A DNA stretch of 64,000 nucleotides from an uncultured Polaribacter sp. (GTDB lineage Bacteria > Bacteroidota > Bacteroidia > Flavobacteriales > Flavobacteriaceae). The notes beneath the pieces were generated by a model. That model made no database searches, was not told the DNA's origin, and saw only the letters and a list, made by a program, of their open reading frames with translations. A program made the position numbers and the translations under genes. Below are positions 8,428-17,029 of the stretch, one piece after another. The number at the start of each line of letters is the position of its first letter. Positions within the stretch are counted from its first letter, which is position 1. The stretch covers positions 1 through 64,000 of the forward strand of contig NZ_CANMFI010000001.1 in the NCBI RefSeq assembly GCF_947497125.1. The letters are read 5' to 3'.

Positions 8428-8874
8428 TTAATAAAAATTTTTATCATCTCTTAATACTTTTAAGAAGTGAAATCCATAGATATTATAGCCTTCGTTATAA
8501 TAAAATTTATGAGATTGTGGATTGCTAACATAGGCATTTAATTCAATAGCCTCGCAACCTTTGGTTTGTACGTGTTGGTCTATCCAACTAAAAAACTGTT
8601 TACCAATACCTTTGCCTCTTAAACTCTCATCAATAATTACATGATCTGGTTCTGCAGATTTACCAATATAATGCCTTGTAGAGTACCAAAGACCAGCAAT
8701 ACCGGCTAATTGATTATCAATATATAGACCAACACATTCGTAGTTTTGTAGTGTAGACATTTCTAAGACACGTTCTGTTAAAATATTTTTAGGTGTTTTT
8801 GTATTTAGCTTACCAAGTAGTGGTAGTATGGTAAGAATATCTTCTTGTGCAATAATTTTAATTAGAGTTTCCAT
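8428..8874 (-). CDS. GNAT family N-acetyltransferase
   Basis: A 148-residue cytoplasmic acetyltransferase with the GNAT fold. The acetyl-CoA pyrophosphate loop reads SLRGKGIGKQFF (R-G-K-G-I-G) near residues 84-95. It is preceded by the strand DHVIIDE and followed by ELNAYVSNPQSHKFYYNEGY, a typical motif B region. The acceptor substrate is unknown. It stands alone between two tRNA genes on the same strand, with no clear -7 element seen upstream. Confidence 0.85.
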   Translation of the reverse strand: METLIKIIAQEDILTILPLLGKLNTKTPKNILTERVLEMSTLQNYECVGLYIDNQLAGIAGLWYSTRHYIGKSAEPDHVIIDESLRGKGIGKQFFSWIDQHVQTKGCEAIELNAYVSNPQSHKFYYNEGYNIYGFHFLKVLRDDKNFY

Positions 8875-8994
8875 TTGTTTGATTTTTACAAGTAAAATAG
8901 GGTGTTTTATATCGTTATAAAATGATCAAATAAAAAGTTGAATCACTTTGTAAAAATAATATTATCAGTCAATTATCCTATTCATTTAAATAAA

Positions 8995-9023
8995 AAAATC
9001 TCAAACAAATGTTTGAGATTTTT
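8995..9023 (-). terminator. Terminator of tRNA-Met
   Basis: A perfect 12-bp stem (8995-9006 with 9011-9022) and a 4-base loop just after the tRNA 3' end on the minus strand, with a U-tract formed by the A-run at 8992-8998. Confidence 0.85.
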
Positions 9024-9025
9024 AG

Positions 9026-9099
9026 TAGCGAGAACGGGATTTGAACCCGTGACCTCAGGGTTATGAATCCTGCGCTCTAACCAACTGAGCTACCTCGCC
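9026..9099 (-). tRNA. tRNA-Met (anticodon CAT)
   Basis: A 74-base cloverleaf on the minus strand, with D arm AGCTCAGTTGGTTAGAGC, anticodon loop TTCATAA and T arm CGGGTTCAAATCCCG. The acceptor stem has a G1-U72 wobble pair, and the base below the anticodon loop is an A31-C39 mismatch. CCA is not encoded. It is not the initiator type, which would have three G-C pairs below the loop. CAT could also mark tRNA-Ile2 with lysidine at the wobble position, so elongator Met is the likelier but not certain call. Confidence 0.88.
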
Positions 9100-9115
9100 A
9101 TTGGTTTTGAGGCTG

Positions 9116-9145
9116 CAAATATAATTGAATTTTACAAACTAGCAA
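9116..9145 (-). promoter_or_regulatory. Promoter of tRNA-Met
   Basis: On the minus strand, TTG (9145-9143), 19 bases, TATATTTG (9123-9116). The layout is identical to that of the tRNA-Gly promoter. Confidence 0.85.
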
Positions 9146-9209
9146 GTGCTGTTTTTAATTTTTTTTAAATAGAATTAATACCTATATTGCCTCCTTAAGA
9201 AAAAAAATA

Positions 9210-9590
9210 ATGAATAAAGTAAAGTTCGAATTAGAAATTCCTATTCACGCATCACCACACATGTTGTATCAGTATATTTCATCACCTTCTAATTTACAAG
9301 AATGGTTTGCAGATAAAGTTAATTCTAGAGGAAAAGAATATAGTTTTATTTGGGAAGGAGAAGAAGAGAAGGCCGAGTTGATAACCAAAAAAGCAGATGA
9401 TAGAATTCGTTTTAAATGGTTAGAAAGCGAAGACGATGATAGTTATTTTGAAATTAAAATTCAAGTAGATGCATTAACAAAAGATGTTTCTTTAATTGTA
9501 ACAGATTTTGCTGAAGAAGATGAAGTGGAAGAATCTAAACAATTATGGGAAAATCAGATAGATGAATTAAGACACACAATAGGTGCTTAA
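9210..9590 (+). CDS. START-like (SRPBCC fold) domain protein
   Basis: A 126-residue soluble protein resembling the AHSA1/SRPBCC group. The N-terminal strand-helix FELEIPIHASPHMLYQYIS is followed by NLQEWFADKV, alternating strands, and a C-terminal amphipathic helix (ESKQLWENQIDELRHTIG). These folds bind hydrophobic ligands or act as co-chaperones; here the function is unknown. The middle is very acidic (residues about 55-80 and 105-112). It is a single-gene unit with a palindromic terminator. Confidence 0.8.
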   Translation: MNKVKFELEIPIHASPHMLYQYISSPSNLQEWFADKVNSRGKEYSFIWEGEEEKAELITKKADDRIRFKWLESEDDDSYFEIKIQVDALTKDVSLIVTDFAEEDEVEESKQLWENQIDELRHTIGA

Positions 9591-9612
9591 TTTTATTGCT
9601 TTTTATGATAAC

Positions 9613-9640
9613 AAAACCCAACATTAATGTTGGGTTTTTT
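9613..9640 (+). terminator. Terminator after the START-like gene
   Basis: A near-perfect palindrome (AAAACCCAACAT / ATGTTGGGTTTT) ending in six T. The last bases of its T-run also form the TTG of the next promoter. Confidence 0.85.
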
Positions 9641-9670
9641 GTGCTATAAATTTAAAATACATTAATTTTG
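9639..9670 (+). promoter_or_regulatory. Promoter of the class IV aminotransferase gene
   Basis: TTG (9639-9641), 21 bases, TAATTTTG (9663-9670), then the ATG 19 bases later. It overlaps the preceding terminator. Confidence 0.55.
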
Positions 9671-9689
9671 CAGTTCTAAAATATCAAGC

Positions 9690-10523
9690 ATGATTAACTT
9701 TAATGGCGAGCTTTTATCTCAAGAAAATATACAAATAACTACTCAGAATAGAGCTTACAAATACGGAGACGCTATTTTTGAAACTATAAAGGTATTGCCA
9801 AGCAAAGTTGTTTTTTGGGAAGATCATTATTTTAGGTTAATGGCTTCTATGCGAATGTTACGTATGAAAATACCGCTAAGTTTTACTTTAGAGTTTTTAG
9901 AACAACAAATTTTACAAACTGTTGCAACACAAGAACAAGCCAGTGCTTATAGAGTTCGGTTAAATGTTTTTAGAAAAGATGGTGGGTTGTATTTGCCAGA
10001 AACAAATACAGTTGACTATTCTATGGAAGCAGCGCCTTTAGTACATAAGACAAAAGAAAGTTATTCTTTAGATGTTTATAAAGATTTTTACAATTATTCG
10101 GGTCTTTTGTCAACTATAAAAACCAATAATAGAATGTTAAATACTTTGGCAAGTATTTTTGCAGAGGAAAATGAGGTAGATAACTGTATCCTTTTAAATG
10201 AAAAGAAAGGTGTAGTAGAAGCTACTAATGGCAATATCTTTATGGTGAAAGGGTCCGTCATAAAAACACCTGCACTTACAGAAGGATGTATCAAAGGGAT
10301 TGTAAGAAATAAAGTTATAGATATTATTTTAAAAAACAACCAATATACATTAGAAGAAACAACCATTTCTCCTTTTGAAATTCAGAAAGCTGATGAAGTT
10401 TTTATTACCAATGCAATTATTGGTATTCAACCGGTAACTAGTTATAAAAAAACTACTTTTAAAACGATAGTTGGTAAAAAAATGGCAAGTAATTTATCTG
10501 TTCTACAGATAACAAGTGCTTAG
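9690..10523 (+). CDS. Class IV pyridoxal-phosphate aminotransferase
   Basis: This 277-residue fold-type IV PLP enzyme belongs with branched-chain aminotransferases, D-amino acid aminotransferases and aminodeoxychorismate lyases. The N-terminal block NRAYKYGDAIFETIKV, the Lys region LLSTIKTNNRMLN, EATNGNIFMVKG and TPALTEGCIKGIVR are all present in order. It is shorter than a typical IlvE (about 300-350), so a PabC-like or D-amino acid role is possible; the substrate cannot be fixed from sequence. The stop overlaps the stop of the convergent YqgE gene by 4 bases. Confidence 0.85.
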   Translation: MINFNGELLSQENIQITTQNRAYKYGDAIFETIKVLPSKVVFWEDHYFRLMASMRMLRMKIPLSFTLEFLEQQILQTVATQEQASAYRVRLNVFRKDGGLYLPETNTVDYSMEAAPLVHKTKESYSLDVYKDFYNYSGLLSTIKTNNRMLNTLASIFAEENEVDNCILLNEKKGVVEATNGNIFMVKGSVIKTPALTEGCIKGIVRNKVIDIILKNNQYTLEETTISPFEIQKADEVFITNAIIGIQPVTSYKKTTFKTIVGKKMASNLSVLQITSA

Positions 10524-11068
10524 TTTTGATTAAAATCACTTGGTGCATTTGCCCAAAGTTTATAATCACCTCCTTTTTCTAATAATTTATTTTTCCATAA
10601 ATTTTTATCATCTAGAGATAAAATATTTTCAAAATTATTATTTTCTAAGAACCACGAATTTTCATTCATTTCTTTTTCTAACTGTTGTTTTTCCCATCCA
10701 GAATAGCCCAAGAAAAAGCGGATGTCAGATTCTTTTAGACTGTTATTGTTTAATAATTCTTTAAGAGATTCAAAGTTTCCTCCCCAGTAAATTCCATCAG
10801 AAACCTCAATACTTTCAGAAATTATTTCGGGTTGGTTGTGTATAAAGTATAAGTTATCTTGTTCTACAGGTCCACCTTGATATACTGAGAAATTACAATT
10901 TATTTCTGGTATTAAATCATTGATAGTATATTTTAAGGGTCTGTTAAGAATAAAGCCAACCGCATTTTTTTTTGTAAATTCTGTAAGTAATACGATTGTT
11001 CTATTAAAAGAGGTATCATTTAATATCGTTGGCTCTGCAATTAATAATTTTCCTTTTGCTGGTTTCAA
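10520..11068 (-). CDS. YqgE/AlgH family protein
   Basis: A 182-residue cytoplasmic protein matching the YqgE/AlgH (UPF0301) family. It starts with KGKLLIAEPTILNDTSFNRT and continues with VGFILNRPLKYTINDL, the family's N-terminal blocks, then YQGGPVEQDNLYFIH and RFFLGYSGWEKQQLE. In Pseudomonas AlgH influences alginate gene expression, but the biochemical role is not settled. It is transcribed alone and converges on the aminotransferase gene with overlapping stops. Confidence 0.9.
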   Translation of the reverse strand: MKPAKGKLLIAEPTILNDTSFNRTIVLLTEFTKKNAVGFILNRPLKYTINDLIPEINCNFSVYQGGPVEQDNLYFIHNQPEIISESIEVSDGIYWGGNFESLKELLNNNSLKESDIRFFLGYSGWEKQQLEKEMNENSWFLENNNFENILSLDDKNLWKNKLLEKGGDYKLWANAPSDFNQN

Positions 11069-11119
11069 ATTTTGATTTTAATATAGGTATCTAAATGTAC
11101 TAAAAATTTTAACAAAAAA

Positions 11120-11144
11120 AAACTCTCTTTAAAAAAGAGAGTTT
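11120..11144 (-). terminator. Terminator of the HU gene
   Basis: A perfect 11-bp stem (AAACTCTCTTT / AAAGAGAGTTT) with a 3-base loop and a long U-tract on the minus strand, about 20 bases after the HU stop. Confidence 0.85.
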
Positions 11145-11165
11145 GTATACTTAATAAAGTAAGTT

Positions 11166-11438
11166 TTAGTTTACAGCTTCGCTTAAACCAGCACCTGCTT
11201 TAAATTTTGCTACATTTTTAGCAGCAATTTGAATAGTTTTACCAGTTTGAGGGTTTCTTCCTGCTCTAGCAGCTCTGTTAGAAACAGAAAACGTACCAAA
11301 ACCAACTAAAGCAACTTTGTTACCACCTTTTAAAGCAGAAGTTACATTACCTGTAAAAGATTCTAATGCTGCCTTAGCTGCTACTTTAGAAATTCCTGCA
11401 TCAGCAGCCATTGCATCGATTAAATCTGACTTGTTCAT
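11166..11438 (-). CDS. HU family DNA-binding protein
   Basis: A 90-residue nucleoid-associated protein with the normal HU length. It opens with [18 protein letters not shown]. The beta-arm region VGFGTFSV (45-52) and the signature RAGRNPQTG (58-66) are clear. It forms a dimer that bends DNA. It has its own strong promoter and terminator, consistent with high expression. Confidence 0.95.
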   Translation of the reverse strand: MNKSDLIDAMAADAGISKVAAKAALESFTGNVTSALKGGNKVALVGFGTFSVSNRAARAGRNPQTGKTIQIAAKNVAKFKAGAGLSEAVN

Positions 11439-11489
11439 AATAAATTGTTTTTTTTAAATTAAATAATATTTTTTTGCCTTATAGCTTAA

Positions 11490-11519
11490 CAAATATAGTA
11501 GGATTAAGGCCTTGTGCAA
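11490..11519 (-). promoter_or_regulatory. Promoter of the HU gene
   Basis: On the minus strand, TTG (11519-11517), 19 bases, TATATTTG (11497-11490), a full consensus match about 50 bases before the start codon. Confidence 0.85.
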
Positions 11520-11625
11520 ATTTGGACCCCATAAAAACCACTTTTTGTTGATAAAATGAGTTAAATTGTTAATAACGACAGTAAAAAAAGTGTAATTAAT
11601 CTAAAAATCTGTAAAAACCTTACTA

Positions 11626-12579
11626 TTAGAGGCTTTGCAAGACTTTTGCATCTTCAGTAAATTGATAGCCATTTAAAAGGCTTTGAGCATCCATTTTTTT
11701 CTTACCAGAAAGTTTAATTTCATCAATAATTATAAAACCTTCTTTAACTGCAATTTTTAATTCTTTTTTTGTGGCAATAATTTTTCCGATTGTTAAAGTA
11801 TGCGATTCAAATACTTTTTTAACGGCATATACTTTTGCAGTAATTTCTTGTTCTCCATTCATAATTGTTGTCCAAGCTGCAGGAAAAGGGTTAAGCCCTC
11901 TAATTTTATTGTAAATGTTTTCTAAACTATCTGTAAAATCTATTTTACAGTTATCTGTATTTAGTTTATAAGCAGTTTTTTCTTCTAAATTTGGTTGTTT
12001 GGTAGTTGTTATTTTATCTTTAGTTATTAAGTCTACTGTTTTTAAAACAAGATCTGCACCAAGATGCATTAGTTTATCATGTAAAGTACCAACAGTTTCC
12101 TCTTTTAGAATAGCTATTTTTTCCTGTAAAATAATTTCTCCAGTATCAATTTTATCATCAATAAAAAAGGTGGTTACACCTGTTTCTGTTTCTCCATTTA
12201 TTATTGCCCAATGTATGGGTGCTGCTCCTCTATATTCTGGTAATAGAGAGGCGTGTAAATTAAAGGTGCCTTTTTTTGGCATCTGCCAAACTGTTTTGGG
12301 TAACATTCTAAAAGCAACTACTATTTGTAAGTCTGCATTTAATTTTTTTAACTCAGTATTAAAGTCTACGTTTTTTAAGTTAGTAGGCTGTAGTATGTTT
12401 AAACCATTGGCTGATGCATATTTTTTTACAGCAGATTCATTTAATTTTCTTCCTCTACCAGCAGGTTTGTCTGGTGCGGTAATAACCCCAACAACATTGT
12501 AATTATGATCTATTAGGTTTTTTAAAATAGTAACCGCAAAATCTGGTGTACCCATAAAAACGATTCGTAAGTCTTTCAT
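11626..12579 (-). CDS. fmt: Methionyl-tRNA formyltransferase
   Basis: This 317-residue enzyme formylates Met on initiator tRNA. The N-terminal Rossmann-like domain begins LRIVFMGTPDFAV. The catalytic loop HASLLPEYRGAAPIHWAI lies near residues 109-126, and a C-terminal OB-like domain follows (about 205-317). Length is typical. Its start overlaps the RecQ stop by 4 bases (ATGA type), so it is the last gene of a three-gene unit. Formyltransferase usually pairs with a deformylase, which is not next to it here. Confidence 0.95.
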   Translation of the reverse strand: MKDLRIVFMGTPDFAVTILKNLIDHNYNVVGVITAPDKPAGRGRKLNESAVKKYASANGLNILQPTNLKNVDFNTELKKLNADLQIVVAFRMLPKTVWQMPKKGTFNLHASLLPEYRGAAPIHWAIINGETETGVTTFFIDDKIDTGEIILQEKIAILKEETVGTLHDKLMHLGADLVLKTVDLITKDKITTTKQPNLEEKTAYKLNTDNCKIDFTDSLENIYNKIRGLNPFPAAWTTIMNGEQEITAKVYAVKKVFESHTLTIGKIIATKKELKIAVKEGFIIIDEIKLSGKKKMDAQSLLNGYQFTEDAKVLQSL

Positions 12580-14471
12580 AATTTATTATTTAATTGGTAT
12601 CTATTTAAATGATTGATTGCAATTTTATTTTCTATTAGCAACTCTTGCAAATGTATTAAAATGTCTTTTTCGTTTGCGGTAATTTGGTTGCAAATTTCTG
12701 AAGATGACAAATGATTTTCTTTTAAAAGAAGAAGAATTTTATTAGCTATGTTTTTAGTGTTTTTATTTTTTTCTGAGATACAAACATCGCAAATGCCACA
12801 ATTTTCTTTTTTATTTTCATTAAAATAATTTAAAATCTGCAAACTTCTACAAATAGTGGCAGTTTGTAAATAATGAATCATGTCATCAGATTTTTGTTTC
12901 TTTTGCTTTACCAGCTGCTTTATTTCTTTTGCAAACCTATTAATCGTATAATCATCTTCTCTTGGTAAAAGAAATCTAATTTGTGCTTCATTATTTATAG
13001 AATTATAGATAACAATTTCATCTTTTTGCAAACGTTGTAAATTTGCTATTACAATTTTTGTTGTTAGTCCTGTTTTTTTAGCGATAAAAAATTCGTCAAT
13101 ATTAACTTCATTTTCAAATATACCAGCATAGGTTCTTAATAGCGTATTGGTAAATTTCTTTAAAATATTATTTTTATCAAGATAATTTAAAACGGTTCTA
13201 CTGCTTACAGTAAATTGAAGTGTTGCTTTTTTATTATAATTGTTTTCAATTTCAACTATTCCATTATTTACCAATATTTTAATAGCGGTATCTACTTTTA
13301 TTGAAGGAATTTTATTTTTTTTAGAAAACTCTAAAAGGTTAAATAAGTAAGATTCTGTTGGTTGTTCGCCAAATGAAATTCTGTAAGATTGACAAATCTT
13401 CTTATAAATCTCTTTTACTTCTTTTACGTTAATTTCTGTTTGATGCAATCGATCTTTGTACAACAGAATGTCTGATTGGTTATATAGCAATACTGCAAAT
13501 GATTTTTCATTGTTTCTACCAGCTCTTCCTGCTTCTTGTAGGTAGTTTTCTATACTGCTCGGGATGTCTAAATGTATAACCAAACCAACATTGGCTTTAT
13601 CGATACCCATACCAAAAGCATTGGTTGCTACCATAATGGGTGTTTTTTCTGTTAGCCAATTGCTAAAAGAACTATTTTTTTCTTCCGTAGAAAGACCTGC
13701 ATGATAAAAAGAACTATTGTAGTTGTTGGTATTTAAAAAAGAGGCTATCTGAGTAGTTTTGTTTCTAGAATTTACATAAACAATGGCAGGTTTTTGGGTT
13801 TTCTTAAATATTTGTAGCAGTCTTTGTAATTTATCTTCAACGTTAAATATTTGGTAAGCTAGATTGTCTCTAAAAAAAGACTTTTTAAATAAAACAGGAC
13901 TTTTTAAACTTAATGAAGTTGCAATGTCATCTAAAACTTTTTTATTTGCTGTTGCAGTTAATGCTATAAAATTTACCGTTGGATGTAACTCTTTAAGAAG
14001 ATTAATATTTCTGTACGATGGTCTAAAATCATGACCCCATTCAGAAATACAATGCGCTTCATCAATAGCTATTAAATTGATGTTTAATTCTTTTATTTTT
14101 TGTTGAATAAAATAAGATTGAAGTCTTTCTGGTGATATGTATAAGAATTTAACACCCCCAAATTTAATATTATCAAAAAAGGATATTAATTCTTCTTGTG
14201 ATGTGCCAGACTTTATAGTAACGGCCTTAATGCCTTTGTCGGTTAGGTTTTTTACCTGATCTTGCATTAATGCAATTAAGGGAGATATTACAAGGCAAAC
14301 ACCATTTTTTGCCAAAGCAGGTATTTGAAAACAAATAGATTTTCCGCCTCCTGTTGGTAGTAAAGTGATGACATCTTTGTCTTCTAATACAGCATTAATA
14401 ATCTCTTCTTGTAGTGGTCTAAAACTATTATAATGCCAGTATTTTTTTAATATTTCTATTGATGAAATCAT
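12576..14471 (-). CDS. RecQ-type ATP-dependent DNA helicase
   Basis: A 631-residue superfamily 2 helicase. Motif 0 (FRPLQEEII) precedes Walker A in LLPTGGGKSICFQIPA. The DEAH box with RecQ aromatic loop reads IDEAHCISEWGHDFRPSY, and motif VI is QEAGRAGRN. The zinc-binding region has CRSLQILNYF and CGICDVC, followed by a winged-helix part; I see no clear C-terminal HRDC domain. It unwinds DNA in recombination and repair. Start at 14471 overlaps the ATPase stop by 4 bases, and its own stop overlaps fmt by 4 bases. It may be one of several RecQ paralogues, so I give no symbol. Confidence 0.92.
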   Translation of the reverse strand: MISSIEILKKYWHYNSFRPLQEEIINAVLEDKDVITLLPTGGGKSICFQIPALAKNGVCLVISPLIALMQDQVKNLTDKGIKAVTIKSGTSQEELISFFDNIKFGGVKFLYISPERLQSYFIQQKIKELNINLIAIDEAHCISEWGHDFRPSYRNINLLKELHPTVNFIALTATANKKVLDDIATSLSLKSPVLFKKSFFRDNLAYQIFNVEDKLQRLLQIFKKTQKPAIVYVNSRNKTTQIASFLNTNNYNSSFYHAGLSTEEKNSSFSNWLTEKTPIMVATNAFGMGIDKANVGLVIHLDIPSSIENYLQEAGRAGRNNEKSFAVLLYNQSDILLYKDRLHQTEINVKEVKEIYKKICQSYRISFGEQPTESYLFNLLEFSKKNKIPSIKVDTAIKILVNNGIVEIENNYNKKATLQFTVSSRTVLNYLDKNNILKKFTNTLLRTYAGIFENEVNIDEFFIAKKTGLTTKIVIANLQRLQKDEIVIYNSINNEAQIRFLLPREDDYTINRFAKEIKQLVKQKKQKSDDMIHYLQTATICRSLQILNYFNENKKENCGICDVCISEKNKNTKNIANKILLLLKENHLSSSEICNQITANEKDILIHLQELLIENKIAINHLNRYQLNNKL

Positions 14472-15010
14472 AGCTCGCAAGAGAGCGAATTAATAATAAA
14501 ATTTGTTCTTTCTTGAATATTACCAAACGGAACATTGATTAAATTATACCCTAAACTCTTATAAGCTTTTTGTAAAAAAGTATCTATTATTTCTGTTTCT
14601 TCAAAAGATTCGTACCGTTCGTTATCAGTTGTATGAATTTCTTTCCATGGAGCAAAATGAAATACCTTGTCATAAGAATACAACTTGCTTTTGGTTAAAA
14701 AGGTTTCGGGGTATTTTGTTTTAAAATAATCCATGTAGGCATGAACATCAGGAATTCCTCTGTCAAAAAAAATAATGTTAGAATTTGCTTTTTTTGCCTC
14801 TAAATATTGCGCTTCTCTACCTTTTAAAAGTAGTTCACTAAAAAGTAGAGGTTCTGTTAAAAAAAGTTGATCTATACCTTGTTCTTTTGCTTCTAAAGTT
14901 ACTTTTCTTGAGATTTCTGGCATGCACAAATAGTCTCTTTTTATTAACTCATCTAAAACCGAAGTTTTACCTGTTCCTGGTCCGCCAATTAATACTATTT
15001 TATGTTGCAT
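14468..15010 (-). CDS. P-loop ATPase/kinase-like protein (AAA_28 type)
   Basis: A 180-residue cytoplasmic protein with Walker A GGPGTGKTS near residues 9-17. An acidic catalytic-looking region FFDRGIPDVHAYMDYF lies in the middle, and a lid-like C-terminal third follows (TDNERYESFEETEIID). This arrangement is typical of small nucleotide- or cofactor-kinase-like ATPases of unknown substrate. A GTG one codon earlier is an alternative start. TATTTTTG lies only 4 bases upstream of the ATG, so the mRNA may be leaderless. First gene of the ATPase-recQ-fmt unit. Confidence 0.8.
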   Translation of the reverse strand: MQHKIVLIGGPGTGKTSVLDELIKRDYLCMPEISRKVTLEAKEQGIDQLFLTEPLLFSELLLKGREAQYLEAKKANSNIIFFDRGIPDVHAYMDYFKTKYPETFLTKSKLYSYDKVFHFAPWKEIHTTDNERYESFEETEIIDTFLQKAYKSLGYNLINVPFGNIQERTNFIINSLSCEL

Positions 15011-15014
15011 CACA

Positions 15015-15022
15015 CAAAAATA
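15015..15022 (-). promoter_or_regulatory. -7 element 4 bases before the P-loop ATPase start
   Basis: TATTTTTG on the minus strand ends at 15015; the ATG begins at 15010. The expected transcription start falls on or next to the start codon. Confidence 0.45.
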
Positions 15023-15054
15023 AATGATTCCATTAATAAAACTAATTTTTAATG

Positions 15055-15062
15055 TAATTTTG
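15055..15062 (+). promoter_or_regulatory. -7 element of the DUF493 / folding-factor operon
   Basis: TAATTTTG lies 39 bases before the DUF493 start; no -33 TTG is obvious. Confidence 0.45.
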
Positions 15063-15101
15063 TGTAACTATTTTTAAGATTTTCTATAAAAAAAAAGAGA
15101 T

Positions 15102-15383
15102 ATGAGTATTGAAAATGATTTTTATACAAAGTTAAAGCTTCAGTTAGATGATACCACAACCTTTCCTGCAGATTATATGTACAAATTTATTGTGCCTTCT
15201 GATGGTAATCAAGTAGAAGAAGTAGCACAGATTTTTAATGATTCAGGCGCGGTCATCAACACAAAAAAATCTAAGACCGGAAAATATATTAGCCTTTCTA
15301 TCGTATTAAAAGTAGCCAGTGCAGACAAAGTAATTTGGTATTATAAAAAAGCAGAAAAAATTAAAGGAATAATTTCATTATAA
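15102..15383 (+). CDS. DUF493 (YbeD-like) family protein
   Basis: A 93-residue small soluble protein. It has the DUF493 pattern: an N-terminal FYTKLKLQLDD, then FPADYMYKFIVP, and a ferredoxin-like beta strand near SLSIVLKVASADKVIWYYK. E. coli YbeD is an ACT-like fold with no confirmed role. It is followed 8 bases later by the first peptidyl-prolyl isomerase gene and shares its promoter. Confidence 0.85.
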   Translation: MSIENDFYTKLKLQLDDTTTFPADYMYKFIVPSDGNQVEEVAQIFNDSGAVINTKKSKTGKYISLSIVLKVASADKVIWYYKKAEKIKGIISL

Positions 15384-15391
15384 TTAAAAAT

Positions 15392-17029
15392 ATGAAGAGC
15401 GTAGTTTTAGTAATTTTATTAGCTGTTTCATCAGTTGTGTATTCTCAAAATAAAGAGAAAGTTTTAGTGTCTATTGATGGTGAAAAAACAACCGTTTCTG
15501 AGTTTAAAAGAGTGTACGAGAAAAATTTAGATGCCATTGACAATGAAGCAGCCAAAAGTGTTGTTAATAATTTAGATTTATTTATCAATTATAAGTTAAA
15601 AGTAAGACAGGCTTACGATCTTAAATTAGATACGGTTAAAACATATATAAGAGAATTAGATACTTATAAAAAACAATTATCTACGCCTTATTTACAAGAT
15701 ACAACTTTTATAGATAAGCTTGTAAAAGAGGCATATTACAGAACAAAATTTGAAGTAAAAGCAAAACATATTTTGTTAAGAATACCAAGAGATGCATTGC
15801 CTAAAGATACAATAGTAATTTACAATAAAATTTTAAAATTACGAGAACGAATCTTAAATGGCGAAAAGTTTGAAACAATTGCAGCTCAATTCTCAGAAGA
15901 TATTTCTGCAAAAGATGATGTAAGAACTGGTAGAAAAGGCAATGGTGGTAATTTAGGATATTTTTCTGCTTTTAGAATGGTTTATCCTTTCGAAGATGCA
16001 GCATATAAGACAAAGGTTAATGAAATTTCTATGCCCTTTAAAACCCAATTTGGTTATCATATTGTTAAAGTAGATGCTTTAAAAGAATCGCAAGGAGAAA
16101 TAGAAGCAGCTCATATTTTAATTAGAGATACTTCTGCTGTTGGTAAAATTAAAATAGATTCCATTTATACTAAATTAAAGGCAGGTGAAGATTTTGAAAC
16201 CTTGGCTACAAGTTTTTCAGAAGATCCAGGATCTAAAAGTAACGGAGGAAAATTAGGTAAATTTAGCACAGGTAGAATGGTAAAACCATTTGAAGATGCT
16301 GCTTTTGGCCTAAATAATATAAATGAATTTTCTAAGCCATTTAAAACAAACTTTGGTTGGCATATTGTAAAATTACTTAAAAAACACCCAATACAATCTT
16401 TTGAAGATATGAAGGTAGGTTTAAAGGCAAAAGTTAAAAAAAGCCCTAGAATGCAACTTTCTGATAAAGCAGTTATTAATAAACTTAAAAACCAATACAA
16501 CATTGTTGAATTTGAGAAGGCTAAATTAATTTTGAATGATAAAAATATTAGAGCCATTCATAAAGATTCTTTACAAAATGTGCTGTTTAGTATTAATGAT
16601 AAAAATATTACACAAGAAACATTTGTAAACTACATTAGAAACAGAAGGCATATTGCCGTTTTTACACTTTATAATAGTTTTAAAGATGCACAAATATTAA
16701 CCTATTACAAAGAAAATCTTGTTAATACAGAACCAGATTATGCTGCTACTTTAAAAGAGTATGAAGATGGATTGTTATTGTTTGAGTTAATGCAAGATAA
16801 AATATGGTCTAAATCTTCTAAAGATACACTTGGTTTACAAACTTTTTTTGACAAGAATATTAAGAAATATAATTCTAACAGTCTAAAAGAAGTAAAAGGG
16901 CAAGTAATTAACGATTATCAAGATTTTTTAGAAAAAAATTGGATTGAAGACCTTAGAAAGAAGAGTACCATTAAAATTAATAAAAGAGAGTTAAAAAAAA
17001 TAATTAAACATTACGGTAACGCTTTATGA
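15392..17029 (+). CDS. Periplasmic peptidyl-prolyl isomerase with two parvulin domains
   Basis: A 545-residue exported folding factor. The signal peptide (MKSVVLVILLAVSSVVYSQ) covers residues 1-19. A helical chaperone-like segment is followed by two parvulin domains: the first around residues 122-230 (KAKHILLRI, GGNLGYFSAFRMVYPFE, FGYHIVKV) and the second around 233-330 (AAHILIRD, GGKLGKFSTGRMVKPFE, FGWHIVKL). The C-terminal 200 residues are helical and unassigned. It is SurA/PpiD-like and probably assists outer-membrane protein assembly. Its stop overlaps the next start by 4 bases. Confidence 0.9.
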   Translation: MKSVVLVILLAVSSVVYSQNKEKVLVSIDGEKTTVSEFKRVYEKNLDAIDNEAAKSVVNNLDLFINYKLKVRQAYDLKLDTVKTYIRELDTYKKQLSTPYLQDTTFIDKLVKEAYYRTKFEVKAKHILLRIPRDALPKDTIVIYNKILKLRERILNGEKFETIAAQFSEDISAKDDVRTGRKGNGGNLGYFSAFRMVYPFEDAAYKTKVNEISMPFKTQFGYHIVKVDALKESQGEIEAAHILIRDTSAVGKIKIDSIYTKLKAGEDFETLATSFSEDPGSKSNGGKLGKFSTGRMVKPFEDAAFGLNNINEFSKPFKTNFGWHIVKLLKKHPIQSFEDMKVGLKAKVKKSPRMQLSDKAVINKLKNQYNIVEFEKAKLILNDKNIRAIHKDSLQNVLFSINDKNITQETFVNYIRNRRHIAVFTLYNSFKDAQILTYYKENLVNTEPDYAATLKEYEDGLLLFELMQDKIWSKSSKDTLGLQTFFDKNIKKYNSNSLKEVKGQVINDYQDFLEKNWIEDLRKKSTIKINKRELKKIIKHYGNAL

